From Jiangella ureilytica (lineage in GTDB: Bacteria; Actinomycetota; Actinomycetes; Jiangellales; Jiangellaceae): a stretch of 64,000 bases of DNA. The DNA lies in NCBI RefSeq assembly GCF_004348545.1, contig NZ_SMKL01000023.1, forward strand, positions 18,974 to 82,973, in the 5' to 3' direction. Both the position numbers and the translations under genes were made by a program. Positions 24,898 through 33,666 of the stretch are shown here, piece by piece (within the stretch, counting starts at the first letter, position 1; every line of letters begins with the position of its first letter). The notes beneath the pieces were generated by a model. It was not told the DNA's origin and did no database searches. It saw nothing but the letters and a program-made list of their open reading frames with translations.

Positions 24898-25269
24898 GAG
24901 ACAGGAGTGTCACCCGGCCGGGCATGCCGATCAAGGGGCATCTCCGGGACCGAGACAACGAGTCATTTCTACTGCCAAATGGCCCGCGAACAGGTATGAT
25001 GCGGACTTCCACGCGTGCCGGGCAGTCCACCCCGGGCGGACCCGGCTCCCGCTGACGCGCCCTCTCCACGTGCGCCGATCGGCCGTTCCCGCACGACCCG
25101 TTCCTTGCGTCGTCACAGAATCCGGCCGATCGTCACACTTCCCTGCGTGACCTGGCCGATTACCGCCGTATTGACCACAGTGGTGGGCATAGGTCCCGTG
25201 GTCGCGACTCTCGCGCAGCGGCCGGGGACACGGCTCCCGCGCAGCTCGACGGGGACGGAGCAGCGGGAG

Positions 25270-25325
25270 CGCGATGGTCGCCGGACCAGCGCCTTGCAGG
25301 GCAGCCGGGTCCGGCGACCATCGCG
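25270..25325 (-). terminator. 17-bp perfect hairpin downstream of adnB
   Basis: CGCGATGGTCGCCGGAC (25270-25286) pairs perfectly with 25309-25325 across a 22-base loop. It lies 65 bases past the adnB stop on the transcribed (minus) strand, so it is a plausible terminator, although no U-run follows. The rest of the 493-base gap 24898-25390 shows no supported gene; there is a TATGAT-like -10 at about 24995 on the plus strand with no clear -35. Confidence 0.55.
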
Positions 25326-25390
25326 GGACCGGCGTTCCATCACGAACTGGGCCGCGGCGAGCTTTGTCAGCCCCACCTCGCCGCGGCCCC

Positions 25391-28300
25391 TCAGGTCTCC
25401 GCGTGCGGGACGGCGGTGATCAACGCCGTCAGCTCCTCCTCGTCCATGAGGTCGGCCGGGCGGACGGTGACGTTCTGGCGCACGTGGTGGAACGCCGCGC
25501 CGACGTGGTCGAGCGGCAGGCCGTAGAGCCGGGCGAACGCCATGCGGTACGCCGCCAGCTGCACGGTGCGCGCTGCCGCCTCCTCGTCGGTGGAGGGCGG
25601 CCGGCCGGTCTTCCAGTCGACGACGTCGATGCCGCCCCGCTCGGTGGTGAACACGGCGTCGACGCGGCCGCGCAGCAGCACGCCGGCGACCAGCAGCTCG
25701 AACGGCGCCTCGACCTCGACCGGCGTGCGCCCGGCCCAGTGGCTTTCGAGGAACGCCTCTTGCAGCGTCGCCAGCTCGCGGTCGGGGGCGGCGCCGTCGT
25801 CGGCGAAGCCGGGCAGCTCGTCGACGTCGACCAGGCGCGGCGCACCCCAGCGCGACTCGAGCCAGGAGTGGAACAGGGTGCCGCGGCGGGCCAGCGGCGC
25901 GGGCGGGCGTGGCACGGGCCGGCGCAGCGAGCGGGCCAGGCCCTCGGGGCTCTCGCGCAGCGCCACCAGCTGCGACACCGAGAGGTGCTCGGGCAGCGGC
26001 ACGTCGATGGGCCGCAATGAGGAGTTGCGCTCGCGCTCGGCCAGCAGCCGCTCGACCTCGGCGTCCCACTCGGTGACCGGCTGCTCCATGTCGAAGAGCA
26101 CGCCGTCGACGGCGCCCTGTGCGGCCCGGACCAGCGCGGCGCCGTTCTCGAGCAGCGCCCGCCGCTGCCCGAGCGGGTCGTAGGGCCAGCGCAGTTCGCG
26201 GACGTTCTGGGCGAGCGGGTTGGTGTCGTCGTCGCCGGGCGGCTGCACCCAGACGCCGACCTCGCCGGCGCCGTCCTCGCAGGCCACTTTGATCTCGTGC
26301 AGGAACATCGACAGCTCGCGCGGGCGGGTGGCGTCGTCCCAGCAGTAGCCGGAGCAGACCAGGAGCCGCCGGGCGCGGGTGACCGCGACGTAGGCCAGCC
26401 GGCGCTCTTCGAGCCGGGCCGCCGCGGCGGCGTCGCCGTAGAACCCGTCGACGGCGTCGCGCACGCCCACCTGGTCGGCGACTCCCGCGAGGTCGAGCGG
26501 CGGCAGCGAGCCGGCGTCGCCGCGCAGCGCGTACGGCAGCTCACCCGGGTCGCCGAGCCAGGCCCGCTGCCGCTCGCCGCCGGACGGGAAGATCTTGTCG
26601 ACCAGGCCGGTGACGAACACCGCGTCCCACTCGAGGCCCTTGGCGCCGTGCACCGTGAGCACCTGGACGCGGTCGCCGGACACCTCGACCTCGCCGGGAG
26701 CCAGGCCGCGCTCGGCGGTCTCGGCGGCGTCGAGGTAGGCCAGGAACGCCGAGAGCGTCGGTGCGTCGCCGCGCGACTCGAACTCGGCGGCGACGTCGAG
26801 GAAGCGGTCGAGGTTGGCCCGCCCGCCGGGCCCGCGCCGGGCCGCCAGCTCGATGTCGAGGCCGAGGGTGCGCTGCACGTCGTGGACCAGCTCGGTGAGC
26901 GACTGCCCGGTACGGGTGCGGAGCTCGCGCAGCTCGGCCGAGAGCGCCCGCAGCCGGCGGCCGCCGTCGGGCGAGAACCAGTCGCCGCCCTGGGGCAGCG
27001 CGTCGAGGGCGTCGACGATGCTCAGCTCGTCGACCTCGTCGAGTGCGATGCCGTCGGCCGCGAGACCGCGGCCCGGCCGCCCGCCGCCGGTGTCGTCGCC
27101 GGGGCGGCCCAGCCGCCGGGCCCAGCGCGCCAGCGCGTCGAGGTCGCGCGGCCCGATGCGCCAGCGCGACCCGGTGAGCAGGCGGATCAGGGCGTCGCCG
27201 CGGGAGGGGTCGTTGACCACCCGCAGCGTGGCCACGACGTCGCCGACCTCGGCCGTGGCCAGCAGCCCGCCGACGCCGACGACCTCGACCGGCAGGTCGA
27301 CGGCCCGCAGCGCCGACTCGAGCCGCGGGATCTGGCTGCGGTTGCGGACCAGCACCGCCGCCGTGCGGCCGTCGTCGGAGGCGTCCCAGAACGCCCGTAC
27401 GCGGCGGGCGACGTCGGCGGCCTCGTCGTCGGCGGTGAGGTGCAGCGACGCGACGACGGTGGACGGCGGCAGCCCCGCGAACGCCGTGAGCTCCGGCACG
27501 TCGAGGCCCTGGGCCCGCAGCGGCTGCGACAGCCGGTTGGCCACCTGCAGGATCTCGGCGCCGTTGCGGAAGCTCGTGGTCAGCGAGTCGAGCCGGGCCA
27601 GACCGCCGCCGCCGTCGTCGTCGCCCTCGCCGCCGGACGGCCGGAACTCGCGGCGGAACGACGTGAGCGTGCCGGCGCTGGCGCCGCGCCAGCCGTAGAT
27701 GGACTGACACGGGTCGCCGACGGCGGTGACCGGGTGGCCGCCGCCGAACAGCGACCGGAGCAGCACGAGCTGGGCGTGGCTGGTGTCCTGGTACTCGTCG
27801 AGCAGCACGACGCCGTAGGTGTCGCGCTCGGCCGCGCCGACCTCGGGGAAGCGGGCGGCCAGGTTGGCGGCGAGCTCGGACTGGTCGGCGAAGTCGAGGA
27901 CCTCGTCGGCCTGCTTGCGGGCGCGGAACTCTTCGACGACCGGCAGCAGCGCGACCCGGGCGTCCTGCACGGCCAGGCCCTTGGCGACGTCGGCGTAGAG
28001 GAGATCCTTGGTGCGCTGCGCCTTGGCCTTGGGCAGCGACTCGATGCGGGCGCGCAGGCCGGTGGTGAACTCGCGCACCTGCTCGGGGTCGACGAGGTGC
28101 CCGGCCAGCTCGTTGTGGAGGTCGAGCACCTTCTGCACGACGGTGGACGGCGCGTAGCCGACGGCGTCCATGTCGCCGTCATAGGCGGACACGACCCGCT
28201 GGGAATACTGCCAGGCCACGGCCTCGGTGATGAGCCGGGCGCCGGGCTCGCGGCCCAGCCGCAGGGCGTGCTCGGCGACGATGCGCCCCGCGTAGGCGTC

Positions 28301-28633
28301 ATAGGTGAGCACCGTCGGCTCGCCGTCGAGGACGCCGGGCGTGACCAGGCCGCGGGCGGCCAGCTGCGACAGCCGGCGGCGGATGCGGGCGGCCAGCTCG
28401 CGGGCGGCCTTGCGGGTGAACGTCAGGCCCAGTACGTCCTCGGGGCGCACCAGGCCGGACGCGACCAGCCAGACCACTCGGGCCGCCATGGTCTCGGTCT
28501 TGCCCGACCCGGCGCCGGCGACGACGACGCCCGGCGCGAGCGGCGCCGCGATGGCCGCCTCCTGCTCGGGGGTCGGGTCGGGCTGGCCGAGGCGGCGGGC
28601 CAGCTCCGTGGGCGAGAGTGTCACCGTCGTCAC
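25391..28633 (-). CDS. adnB: AdnB, motor-nuclease subunit of the AdnAB resection complex
   Basis: UvrD-like helicase fused to a RecB-like nuclease, 1080 residues. With AdnA it resects double-strand breaks. Helicase motifs: Walker A AGAGSGKTE (about 38), VLGLTFTRKAARELA (about 65), Walker B VLLDEYQDTSHAQ (about 280), GDPCQSIYGWRGAS (about 310), VLTVHGAKGLEWDAVFV (about 670) and YVAVTRARRLL (about 755). The C-terminal nuclease (about 930-1050) has GRVDAVF, IDVVDWKTG and QLAAYR, the D...DxK catalytic set. GTG 28631-28633 overlaps the adnA stop by four bases. Confidence 0.93.
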   Translation of the reverse strand: MTTVTLSPTELARRLGQPDPTPEQEAAIAAPLAPGVVVAGAGSGKTETMAARVVWLVASGLVRPEDVLGLTFTRKAARELAARIRRRLSQLAARGLVTPGVLDGEPTVLTYDAYAGRIVAEHALRLGREPGARLITEAVAWQYSQRVVSAYDGDMDAVGYAPSTVVQKVLDLHNELAGHLVDPEQVREFTTGLRARIESLPKAKAQRTKDLLYADVAKGLAVQDARVALLPVVEEFRARKQADEVLDFADQSELAANLAARFPEVGAAERDTYGVVLLDEYQDTSHAQLVLLRSLFGGGHPVTAVGDPCQSIYGWRGASAGTLTSFRREFRPSGGEGDDDGGGGLARLDSLTTSFRNGAEILQVANRLSQPLRAQGLDVPELTAFAGLPPSTVVASLHLTADDEAADVARRVRAFWDASDDGRTAAVLVRNRSQIPRLESALRAVDLPVEVVGVGGLLATAEVGDVVATLRVVNDPSRGDALIRLLTGSRWRIGPRDLDALARWARRLGRPGDDTGGGRPGRGLAADGIALDEVDELSIVDALDALPQGGDWFSPDGGRRLRALSAELRELRTRTGQSLTELVHDVQRTLGLDIELAARRGPGGRANLDRFLDVAAEFESRGDAPTLSAFLAYLDAAETAERGLAPGEVEVSGDRVQVLTVHGAKGLEWDAVFVTGLVDKIFPSGGERQRAWLGDPGELPYALRGDAGSLPPLDLAGVADQVGVRDAVDGFYGDAAAAARLEERRLAYVAVTRARRLLVCSGYCWDDATRPRELSMFLHEIKVACEDGAGEVGVWVQPPGDDDTNPLAQNVRELRWPYDPLGQRRALLENGAALVRAAQGAVDGVLFDMEQPVTEWDAEVERLLAERERNSSLRPIDVPLPEHLSVSQLVALRESPEGLARSLRRPVPRPPAPLARRGTLFHSWLESRWGAPRLVDVDELPGFADDGAAPDRELATLQEAFLESHWAGRTPVEVEAPFELLVAGVLLRGRVDAVFTTERGGIDVVDWKTGRPPSTDEEAAARTVQLAAYRMAFARLYGLPLDHVGAAFHHVRQNVTVRPADLMDEEELTALITAVPHAET

Positions 28634-31600
28634 GGCGTCACCTGCTCGCCCTCGGGCCAGACCGGGCACGACGACCGGGCCGGGCAGAAGCCGCACCAGC
28701 CGCCCTTCTCGGCCCGGAACGTCGGCTGGCGCATGCCCGTCGCCGTGCGTTCCATGAGCTCGTGCGCCCAGGTCGGCTCGCCGTCGTCGGGGAGGGCGCC
28801 CTGCAGCTGCTCCTTCGCCTGGCCCTTGGCGTCCTTGCCGAGCTGGACCAGGCTGGCGCCGCCGCTGCGCCGCTCGCCGTCGGTGGCGGCGTCGAACCCT
28901 CCGTGCACGATGGCCAGCTGGTAGGCAGCCAGCTGGGCGTGCTCGGCCACCTCGTTCGTGGTGGGCGCGGAGACGCCTGTCTTGTAGTCGACGACCACCA
29001 GCCGGCCGTCGGCGTCGGCGTCGAGGCGGTCGACCCGGCCGACCAGCCGAGCCTCGCCCACGCGCACGTCGAAGTCGAGCTCGGCGCCGACCATGGTGCG
29101 CGGGTTGTCGCGCAGCCAGCGGCCCAGCCGCTGCACCATGTCGCGCACCCGGGTGTACTCGCGCGCCGCGACCCAGCCCTCGCCGGCGTCGATGCCCGGC
29201 CACGAGTTGTCGAGCTCGGTGAGCAGCTTGTCGTCGGACCAGCTCTCGACGGCGGCCCGCTCGGCGAGGTCGTGGATGAGCGAGCCGACGCCGGCCCGGC
29301 GCAGGTCGGAGTCGGTGGCGCCGCAGGCCTTGAGCAGCCAGCGCAGCTCGCAGCGGTTGAACTCCTCGACCTTCGACGGCGACACCCGGACCGGGAGGTC
29401 GGGATGGCCGAGCGGGTCGGTGACGGAGAGCGGCCGCAGCCCGTACCACTCGTCGGGGTCGGCCTGCTGCACGCCGGCGGCGGCGAGCCGGGCCAGCTGG
29501 TGCGCCGCGCCGCGCCGCCGCTCGTCGGGCTGGGCGGGATCGCAGGCGACGCCGCGCAGCTCGGCGACGACGGCGGGGAGGTCGAGACCGCGCCCCGGGG
29601 CCTGGACCAGCCGCTCGACGGCGCCGTCGGCCGGGAGCGGGTCGATGTCGTCGAGGAACCGCGACGGCTGCGACTCCTCGTTGGACACCGCGGTGACGTA
29701 GAGGCGGCGCCGGGCCCGGGTGACGGCGACGTAGAACAGCCGCCGTTCCTCGGCCAGCCGGGCGCTGGCGCGGGTGACGGCGGAGCCGTCGCGGTAGGCG
29801 ACGAGGTCGACCAGCGACTCGGTGCCGAGCAGGCTGCCGCGCTCGCGGACGTCGGGCCAGACGCCCTCTTGCACGCCCGCGACCACGACGACGTCCCACT
29901 CGAGGCCCTTGGCGGCGTGTGCGGTGAGGATGCCGACGGTGTCGTGCTGCGGTCCGCCGGGGCGGTAGGTGTCGGCGGGGAGCTGCTGGTCGCGCAGGTG
30001 CTCGGCGAACCCGGCGGGCCCGGCGCCGGGCATGCGGTCGACGAACGTGGCGACGGCGTCGAAGAGGGCGACGACGGCGTCGAGGTCGGCGTCGGCGGCC
30101 GGTGCGGCCCGGCCCCGGGAGAGGGCCGCACGGGACCAGCGGGCCTCGAGCCCGGAACGCGACCAGACCGCCCACAGGACGTCCTCGGCGGTGGCGCCGT
30201 CGGCCTCGGCGGCCTCGCGGGCGACGGCGACCAGCTCGGCGACCCGGGCCGCGGGCGCGACGGCGTGATCGTCGAGGAAGCGCAGCTCCTGAGGGCCGGC
30301 GATGGCCTCGACCAGCAGCTCGCCCGACGCCCGGCCACCGCCGGCGGTGAGCTCGTGGGCGCGCAGCTCCTGCCGCAGCCGCCGGACGGCCAGCGCGTCG
30401 GCCCCGCCCAGCGGCCCGGTGATGAGATCGAGCGCGGTCTCGACGTCGAGCTCGCGCAGGCCGGTGGCCAGCTCGAGCACCGTCAGCAGCGCGCGGACCG
30501 GCGGCTGGTCCACCAGCGGGACGTCCTCGGTGCGCACGCTGACCGGCACGCCGGCGCCGGCCAGGGCACGGCGCAGCACCGGGATGGCCGGCGCGCTGCG
30601 CACCAGTACCGCCATGGATCCCCACGGGACGTCGTCGAGCAGGTGCGCCGCCCGCAGCCGGCCGGCGACGAACGCGGCCTCTTGACTCGCGCTGGCCAGC
30701 AGGTGCACCGTCGCGCGGTCGTCGCCGTCGGTGAGCCCGCGGTCGCTCGAGGCGCCGTCGCCGGTCCCCGGTGGTCGTGGCGGTGCGGGCCGCAGCTCGC
30801 GGTGCCGGCTGAGCCCGCCGAGCCGCGCCGCGACCCGTCGCGACGCCGTGAGCAGCCGCGGGCCGCAGCGCCGCGACACCGTCAGCGCCATGACCTCGCC
30901 GGGCGATCCGTCGGCCGCCGGGAAGCGGTCGGCGAAGCGGCGGATCGCCTCGGGCTCGGCGCCGCGGAAGCCGTAGATGGACTGGTCGGGGTCGCCGACG
31001 ACGAGCAGCTCGCGCCCACCGCCGGCCAGCAGCCGCAGCAGGTCCTCCTGTGCGGGGTCGGAGTCCTGGTACTCGTCGACGACGACGAACGCGCGCGCCT
31101 GCCGCTCGCGGGCCAGCAGGTCGGGGTCGTCGCGCAGCAGCAAGGCGGCGGCGCGGACCAGCTCGGCCTGGTCGAACGTGGGCGGGTAGCGGAACGCCGT
31201 GACGGCGCCGTACTGCTGGGCGAACCGGGCCGCGGCCTGCCAGTCGTCGCGGCCGTGGGCGCGGCCCAGCGCGGCCAGTTCGTCGGGGCCGATGCCCCGC
31301 TCGACGGCGCGCATGAGGAAGTCGCGCAGCTCAGCGGCGAACCCGCGGGTGAGCAGCGCCGGGCGCAGGTGGCCGGGCCAGTAGTCGGCGCCGACCTGCT
31401 CGACGTCGCCGCGCAGCAGCTCGCGGATGAGGACGTCCTGCTCAGCCCCGCCCAGCAGCCGCGGCGACGGCTCGCCCTGGGTGATCGCCTCGCGCCTGAG
31501 CAGGCCGAAGGCATAGGAGTGGAACGTGCGCGCCAGCGGCTCGCGGGTGGTGCGGCCGAGACGGCGGGCGATGCGTTCTCGCAGCTCCGCCGCGGCGCGC

Positions 31601-31827
31601 CGGCTGAACGTGAGCACCAGTACCCGCTCGGGGTCGAGCCCGTCGTGCTCGACCCGGTGTGCCACCGCCTCGACCAGCGTGGTCGTCTTGCCCGTTCCGG
31701 GCCCGGCCAGCAGGAGCAGCGGCCCGCCGCGGTGCTCGACGGCGCGCAGCTGGGAGTCGTCGAGGCGGACCGGCGGGGGCGTGGGCCGGACGGTGCGCAC
31801 CAGCCGGACCGCTGCGGGACGCCTCAC
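28630..31827 (-). CDS. adnA: AdnA, motor-nuclease subunit of the AdnAB resection complex
   Basis: Protein of about 1065 residues pairing a UvrD-type motor with a RecB-like nuclease. Walker A is intact here (LAGPGTGKTTT, about 36), followed by VLVLTFSRRAAAELRERI, Walker B VVVDEYQDSDPAQ (about 250), GDPDQSIYGFRGAE and LTAHAAKGLEWDVVVVAG (about 640). The nuclease has GRVDRLD, VVVDYKTG and QLAAYQ (about 940-985). Cys residues at FNRCELRW (about 825) and in the last 25 residues (GGWCGFCPARSSCP) have the spacing of an iron-sulfur cluster, as in AddB-type nucleases. GTG 31825-31827 follows AAGGAG. It heads the adnAB operon. Confidence 0.92.
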   Translation of the reverse strand: MRRPAAVRLVRTVRPTPPPVRLDDSQLRAVEHRGGPLLLLAGPGTGKTTTLVEAVAHRVEHDGLDPERVLVLTFSRRAAAELRERIARRLGRTTREPLARTFHSYAFGLLRREAITQGEPSPRLLGGAEQDVLIRELLRGDVEQVGADYWPGHLRPALLTRGFAAELRDFLMRAVERGIGPDELAALGRAHGRDDWQAAARFAQQYGAVTAFRYPPTFDQAELVRAAALLLRDDPDLLARERQARAFVVVDEYQDSDPAQEDLLRLLAGGGRELLVVGDPDQSIYGFRGAEPEAIRRFADRFPAADGSPGEVMALTVSRRCGPRLLTASRRVAARLGGLSRHRELRPAPPRPPGTGDGASSDRGLTDGDDRATVHLLASASQEAAFVAGRLRAAHLLDDVPWGSMAVLVRSAPAIPVLRRALAGAGVPVSVRTEDVPLVDQPPVRALLTVLELATGLRELDVETALDLITGPLGGADALAVRRLRQELRAHELTAGGGRASGELLVEAIAGPQELRFLDDHAVAPAARVAELVAVAREAAEADGATAEDVLWAVWSRSGLEARWSRAALSRGRAAPAADADLDAVVALFDAVATFVDRMPGAGPAGFAEHLRDQQLPADTYRPGGPQHDTVGILTAHAAKGLEWDVVVVAGVQEGVWPDVRERGSLLGTESLVDLVAYRDGSAVTRASARLAEERRLFYVAVTRARRRLYVTAVSNEESQPSRFLDDIDPLPADGAVERLVQAPGRGLDLPAVVAELRGVACDPAQPDERRRGAAHQLARLAAAGVQQADPDEWYGLRPLSVTDPLGHPDLPVRVSPSKVEEFNRCELRWLLKACGATDSDLRRAGVGSLIHDLAERAAVESWSDDKLLTELDNSWPGIDAGEGWVAAREYTRVRDMVQRLGRWLRDNPRTMVGAELDFDVRVGEARLVGRVDRLDADADGRLVVVDYKTGVSAPTTNEVAEHAQLAAYQLAIVHGGFDAATDGERRSGGASLVQLGKDAKGQAKEQLQGALPDDGEPTWAHELMERTATGMRQPTFRAEKGGWCGFCPARSSCPVWPEGEQVTP

Positions 31828-31943
31828 GGAGTGCCGCTCCTTCCTGTGCTTCCGACGAGTGATCCCATCCCACCACGCGGGTCCGACAGGGTCGCTCAGC
31901 AACGCCGGGCCGGCCGGGAGCAGCCCCGGATCGCTGGACCTTG

Positions 31944-31957
31944 GCAAATCGATTGGC
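31944..31957 (+). promoter_or_regulatory. LacI-type operator before thuA
   Basis: GCAAATCGATTGGC, on the reverse strand GCCAATCGATTTGC, is one of six copies of the regulon operator. It lies between a possible -35 (TGGACC, 31935-31940) and -10 (TAGCGT, 31958-31963) at 17-base spacing, so a bound repressor would block polymerase. Confidence 0.8.
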
Positions 31958-31995
31958 TAGCGTGCGACCCGGGATCACTCCGAGGGAGGAACTGC

Positions 31996-32664
31996 ATGGA
32001 CACCGGAACTCGTCGCGCCCTGATCGTGCGGGGCGGCTGGGAGGGGCACAGCCCGGTCGAGGCCACCGAGCGGTTCGTCCCCCATCTGAAGGAGCACGGC
32101 TTCGAGGTCGAGGTCCACGACGGGCCGGAGGCCTACTCCGACGCGGACCTGCTCGCCGCGACCGATCTCGTCGTGCAGTGCTACACACAGGGCGTGGCCA
32201 CCGACGAGCAGGTCCGCGGGCTCTCGGCGGCCGTCGCCCGAGGCACCGGCCTGGCCGGCTGGCACGGCGGGATCTGCGACTCCTTCCGCGCATCGCCCGA
32301 CTACCTCCACCTCGTCGGCGGCCAGTGGGCGGCGCATCCCGGCGGGTTCGTCCGTCACGACGTCGAGGTACGCCCCGAGAAGGCCGATCACGAGCTCGTC
32401 ACCGGCCTGAGTCCTCGATGGTCGCTCGACACCGAGCAGTACTGGGTGCTCGCGGACGAGCTGAACGAGGTCCTCGCCACGACCACGTTCCAGCCCGATG
32501 GCGACACCCCGTGGCGCGAGGCCGTCACCTGCCCCGCGGTCTGGACGCGGCAGTGGGGCCGGGGAAAGGTCTTCGTCTCGACCGTCGGCCACAAGCTGGA
32601 CGACCTCGACCACCCCGACGTGCGGGTGCTGATCGAACGGGGTCTGCTGTGGGCGAGCCGCTGA
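31996..32664 (+). CDS. ThuA-domain protein
   Basis: Protein of 222 residues with a glutamine-amidotransferase-like ThuA fold. Marks include ALIVRGGWEGHSP (about 8-20), GLAGWHGGICDSF (about 84) and HPGGFVRHDVEV. ThuA partners Gfo/Idh dehydrogenases in handling 3-keto-disaccharides such as 3-keto-trehalose in rhizobia. ATG 31996 is set by GAGGGAGGA. It is the first gene of the island, after the operator, and overlaps the nucleoside hydrolase by 16 bases. Confidence 0.85.
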   Translation: MDTGTRRALIVRGGWEGHSPVEATERFVPHLKEHGFEVEVHDGPEAYSDADLLAATDLVVQCYTQGVATDEQVRGLSAAVARGTGLAGWHGGICDSFRASPDYLHLVGGQWAAHPGGFVRHDVEVRPEKADHELVTGLSPRWSLDTEQYWVLADELNEVLATTTFQPDGDTPWREAVTCPAVWTRQWGRGKVFVSTVGHKLDDLDHPDVRVLIERGLLWASR

Positions 32665-33548
32665 CGGGTGTCACCCGTGTCCTCCTCGACACCGACCTGG
32701 CGATGGGTGCGCCGGGGTCGGACATCGACGACGGCCTGGCGCTGGCCCTGGCGCTGGCCGATCCCGGCCTCCGGGTCGAGCTCGTCACGACCGTGGGCGG
32801 CAACAGCGACGTCGCGACGTCGACCCGGCTGACCCGGGACCTCCTCGAGGTGCTCGGGCGCGGCGACATCGAGGTGGTCGAGGGTGCGCCCGCCGGCGAC
32901 GACGCGGCGGAGGAGATCGCCCGCCGGCTGCTGGCCGAGCCGGGTGAGCTCACGGTCGTCGCCATCGGGCCGCTGACCAACGTCGCGCGGGCGCTCGCGT
33001 CCGATGCGCGGGTCGCCGCCGCCGCGCGCGAGATCGTCGTGATGGGCGGCGTCTTCCTCGAGCAGACCAACGTCGCCGCGATGCCGGGTGAGTACAACTT
33101 CTGGTGCGATCCGGACGCGGCACAGGCGGTGCTCACGGCCGGGGCGGCAGTCCGCCTGGTCGGCCTCGACGTCACCCGCCAGGTGCGGCTGACCCGCGCC
33201 GATGCCCGCGCCCTCGCCGCGGGCGGTGAGTTCGGCCGGATCGCCGCCACCCACACCGAGGCGTGGATCGACTACCAGGCGCGCACCAAGCCCGGCGACG
33301 AGCTGGAGCACGACAGCTGCGCGCTGCACGACCCGCTCGCCGTCGCCGTCGTGACCCGGCCCGACCTCGTCACCTGGCAGGACGCGCACGTCGCCGTCGA
33401 GACGGCCGGCCGAGTGGCGCGCGGCGTGGCGATCGCGGACCTGTTGAGGTGGGAGCACCCGCCGGCCCCGAACTGCCGGATCGCGACGAGGGTCGACGTG
33501 GCGGCGTTCACCGCGCTCTTCACCGAGCGCATGGCGGCGCTGCCGTGA
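32649..33548 (+). CDS. Inosine-uridine-preferring nucleoside hydrolase family
   Basis: Protein of 299 residues. N-terminal LLDTDLAM then SDIDDGLALALAL (the calcium-binding Asp cluster, though with a six-residue insertion relative to the usual DTDPGxDDA), ELVTTVGGN, AIGPLTNVARAL, EYNFWCDPDAAQAVL and HDPLAVAVV are the family motifs. Such enzymes hydrolyse the N-glycosidic bond of nucleosides or related ribosides. GTG 32649-32651 lies inside the end of thuA. Its presence in a sugar-oxidising locus suggests a ribosyl-type substrate or a recruited glycosidase role; that is inference. Confidence 0.88.
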   Translation: MGEPLTGVTRVLLDTDLAMGAPGSDIDDGLALALALADPGLRVELVTTVGGNSDVATSTRLTRDLLEVLGRGDIEVVEGAPAGDDAAEEIARRLLAEPGELTVVAIGPLTNVARALASDARVAAAAREIVVMGGVFLEQTNVAAMPGEYNFWCDPDAAQAVLTAGAAVRLVGLDVTRQVRLTRADARALAAGGEFGRIAATHTEAWIDYQARTKPGDELEHDSCALHDPLAVAVVTRPDLVTWQDAHVAVETAGRVARGVAIADLLRWEHPPAPNCRIATRVDVAAFTALFTERMAALP

Positions 33549-33562
33549 ACCGCCGGGCGCCA

Positions 33563-33612
33563 TTGACCCGAGGGTGCCCAGGGCCTAGTTTGCGTCTACC
33601 AAACCGATTTGC
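33563..33612 (+). promoter_or_regulatory. Promoter and operator for the Gfo/Idh-PhyH-isomerase operon
   Basis: TTGACC (33563-33568), a 17-base spacer and TAGTTT (33586-33591) form a good promoter. The operator CCAAACCGATTTGC (33599-33612) lies at the predicted transcription start. The gene begins 55 bases further on. Confidence 0.8.
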
Positions 33613-33666
33613 TCCCCCTCCGGCGGTTCCGCGCCGGCTCGTCGGCCATCGACCGAGAGGACAGAA

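Noticed and set aside
24990..25005. TATGAT-like -10 element in the adnB downstream gap
   Set aside because: No -35 at proper distance and no gene downstream on that strand; could drive a small RNA but nothing else supports it.
25391..30625. 1744-codon frame through adnB and most of adnA
   Set aside because: Upstream of 28633 it runs in the wrong frame of adnA; the overlap GTGA marks the real adnB start.
28618..32664. 1348-codon plus-strand frame ending in ThuA
   Set aside because: Most of it is antisense to adnA; only the last 222 codons after a strong ribosome-binding site are ThuA.
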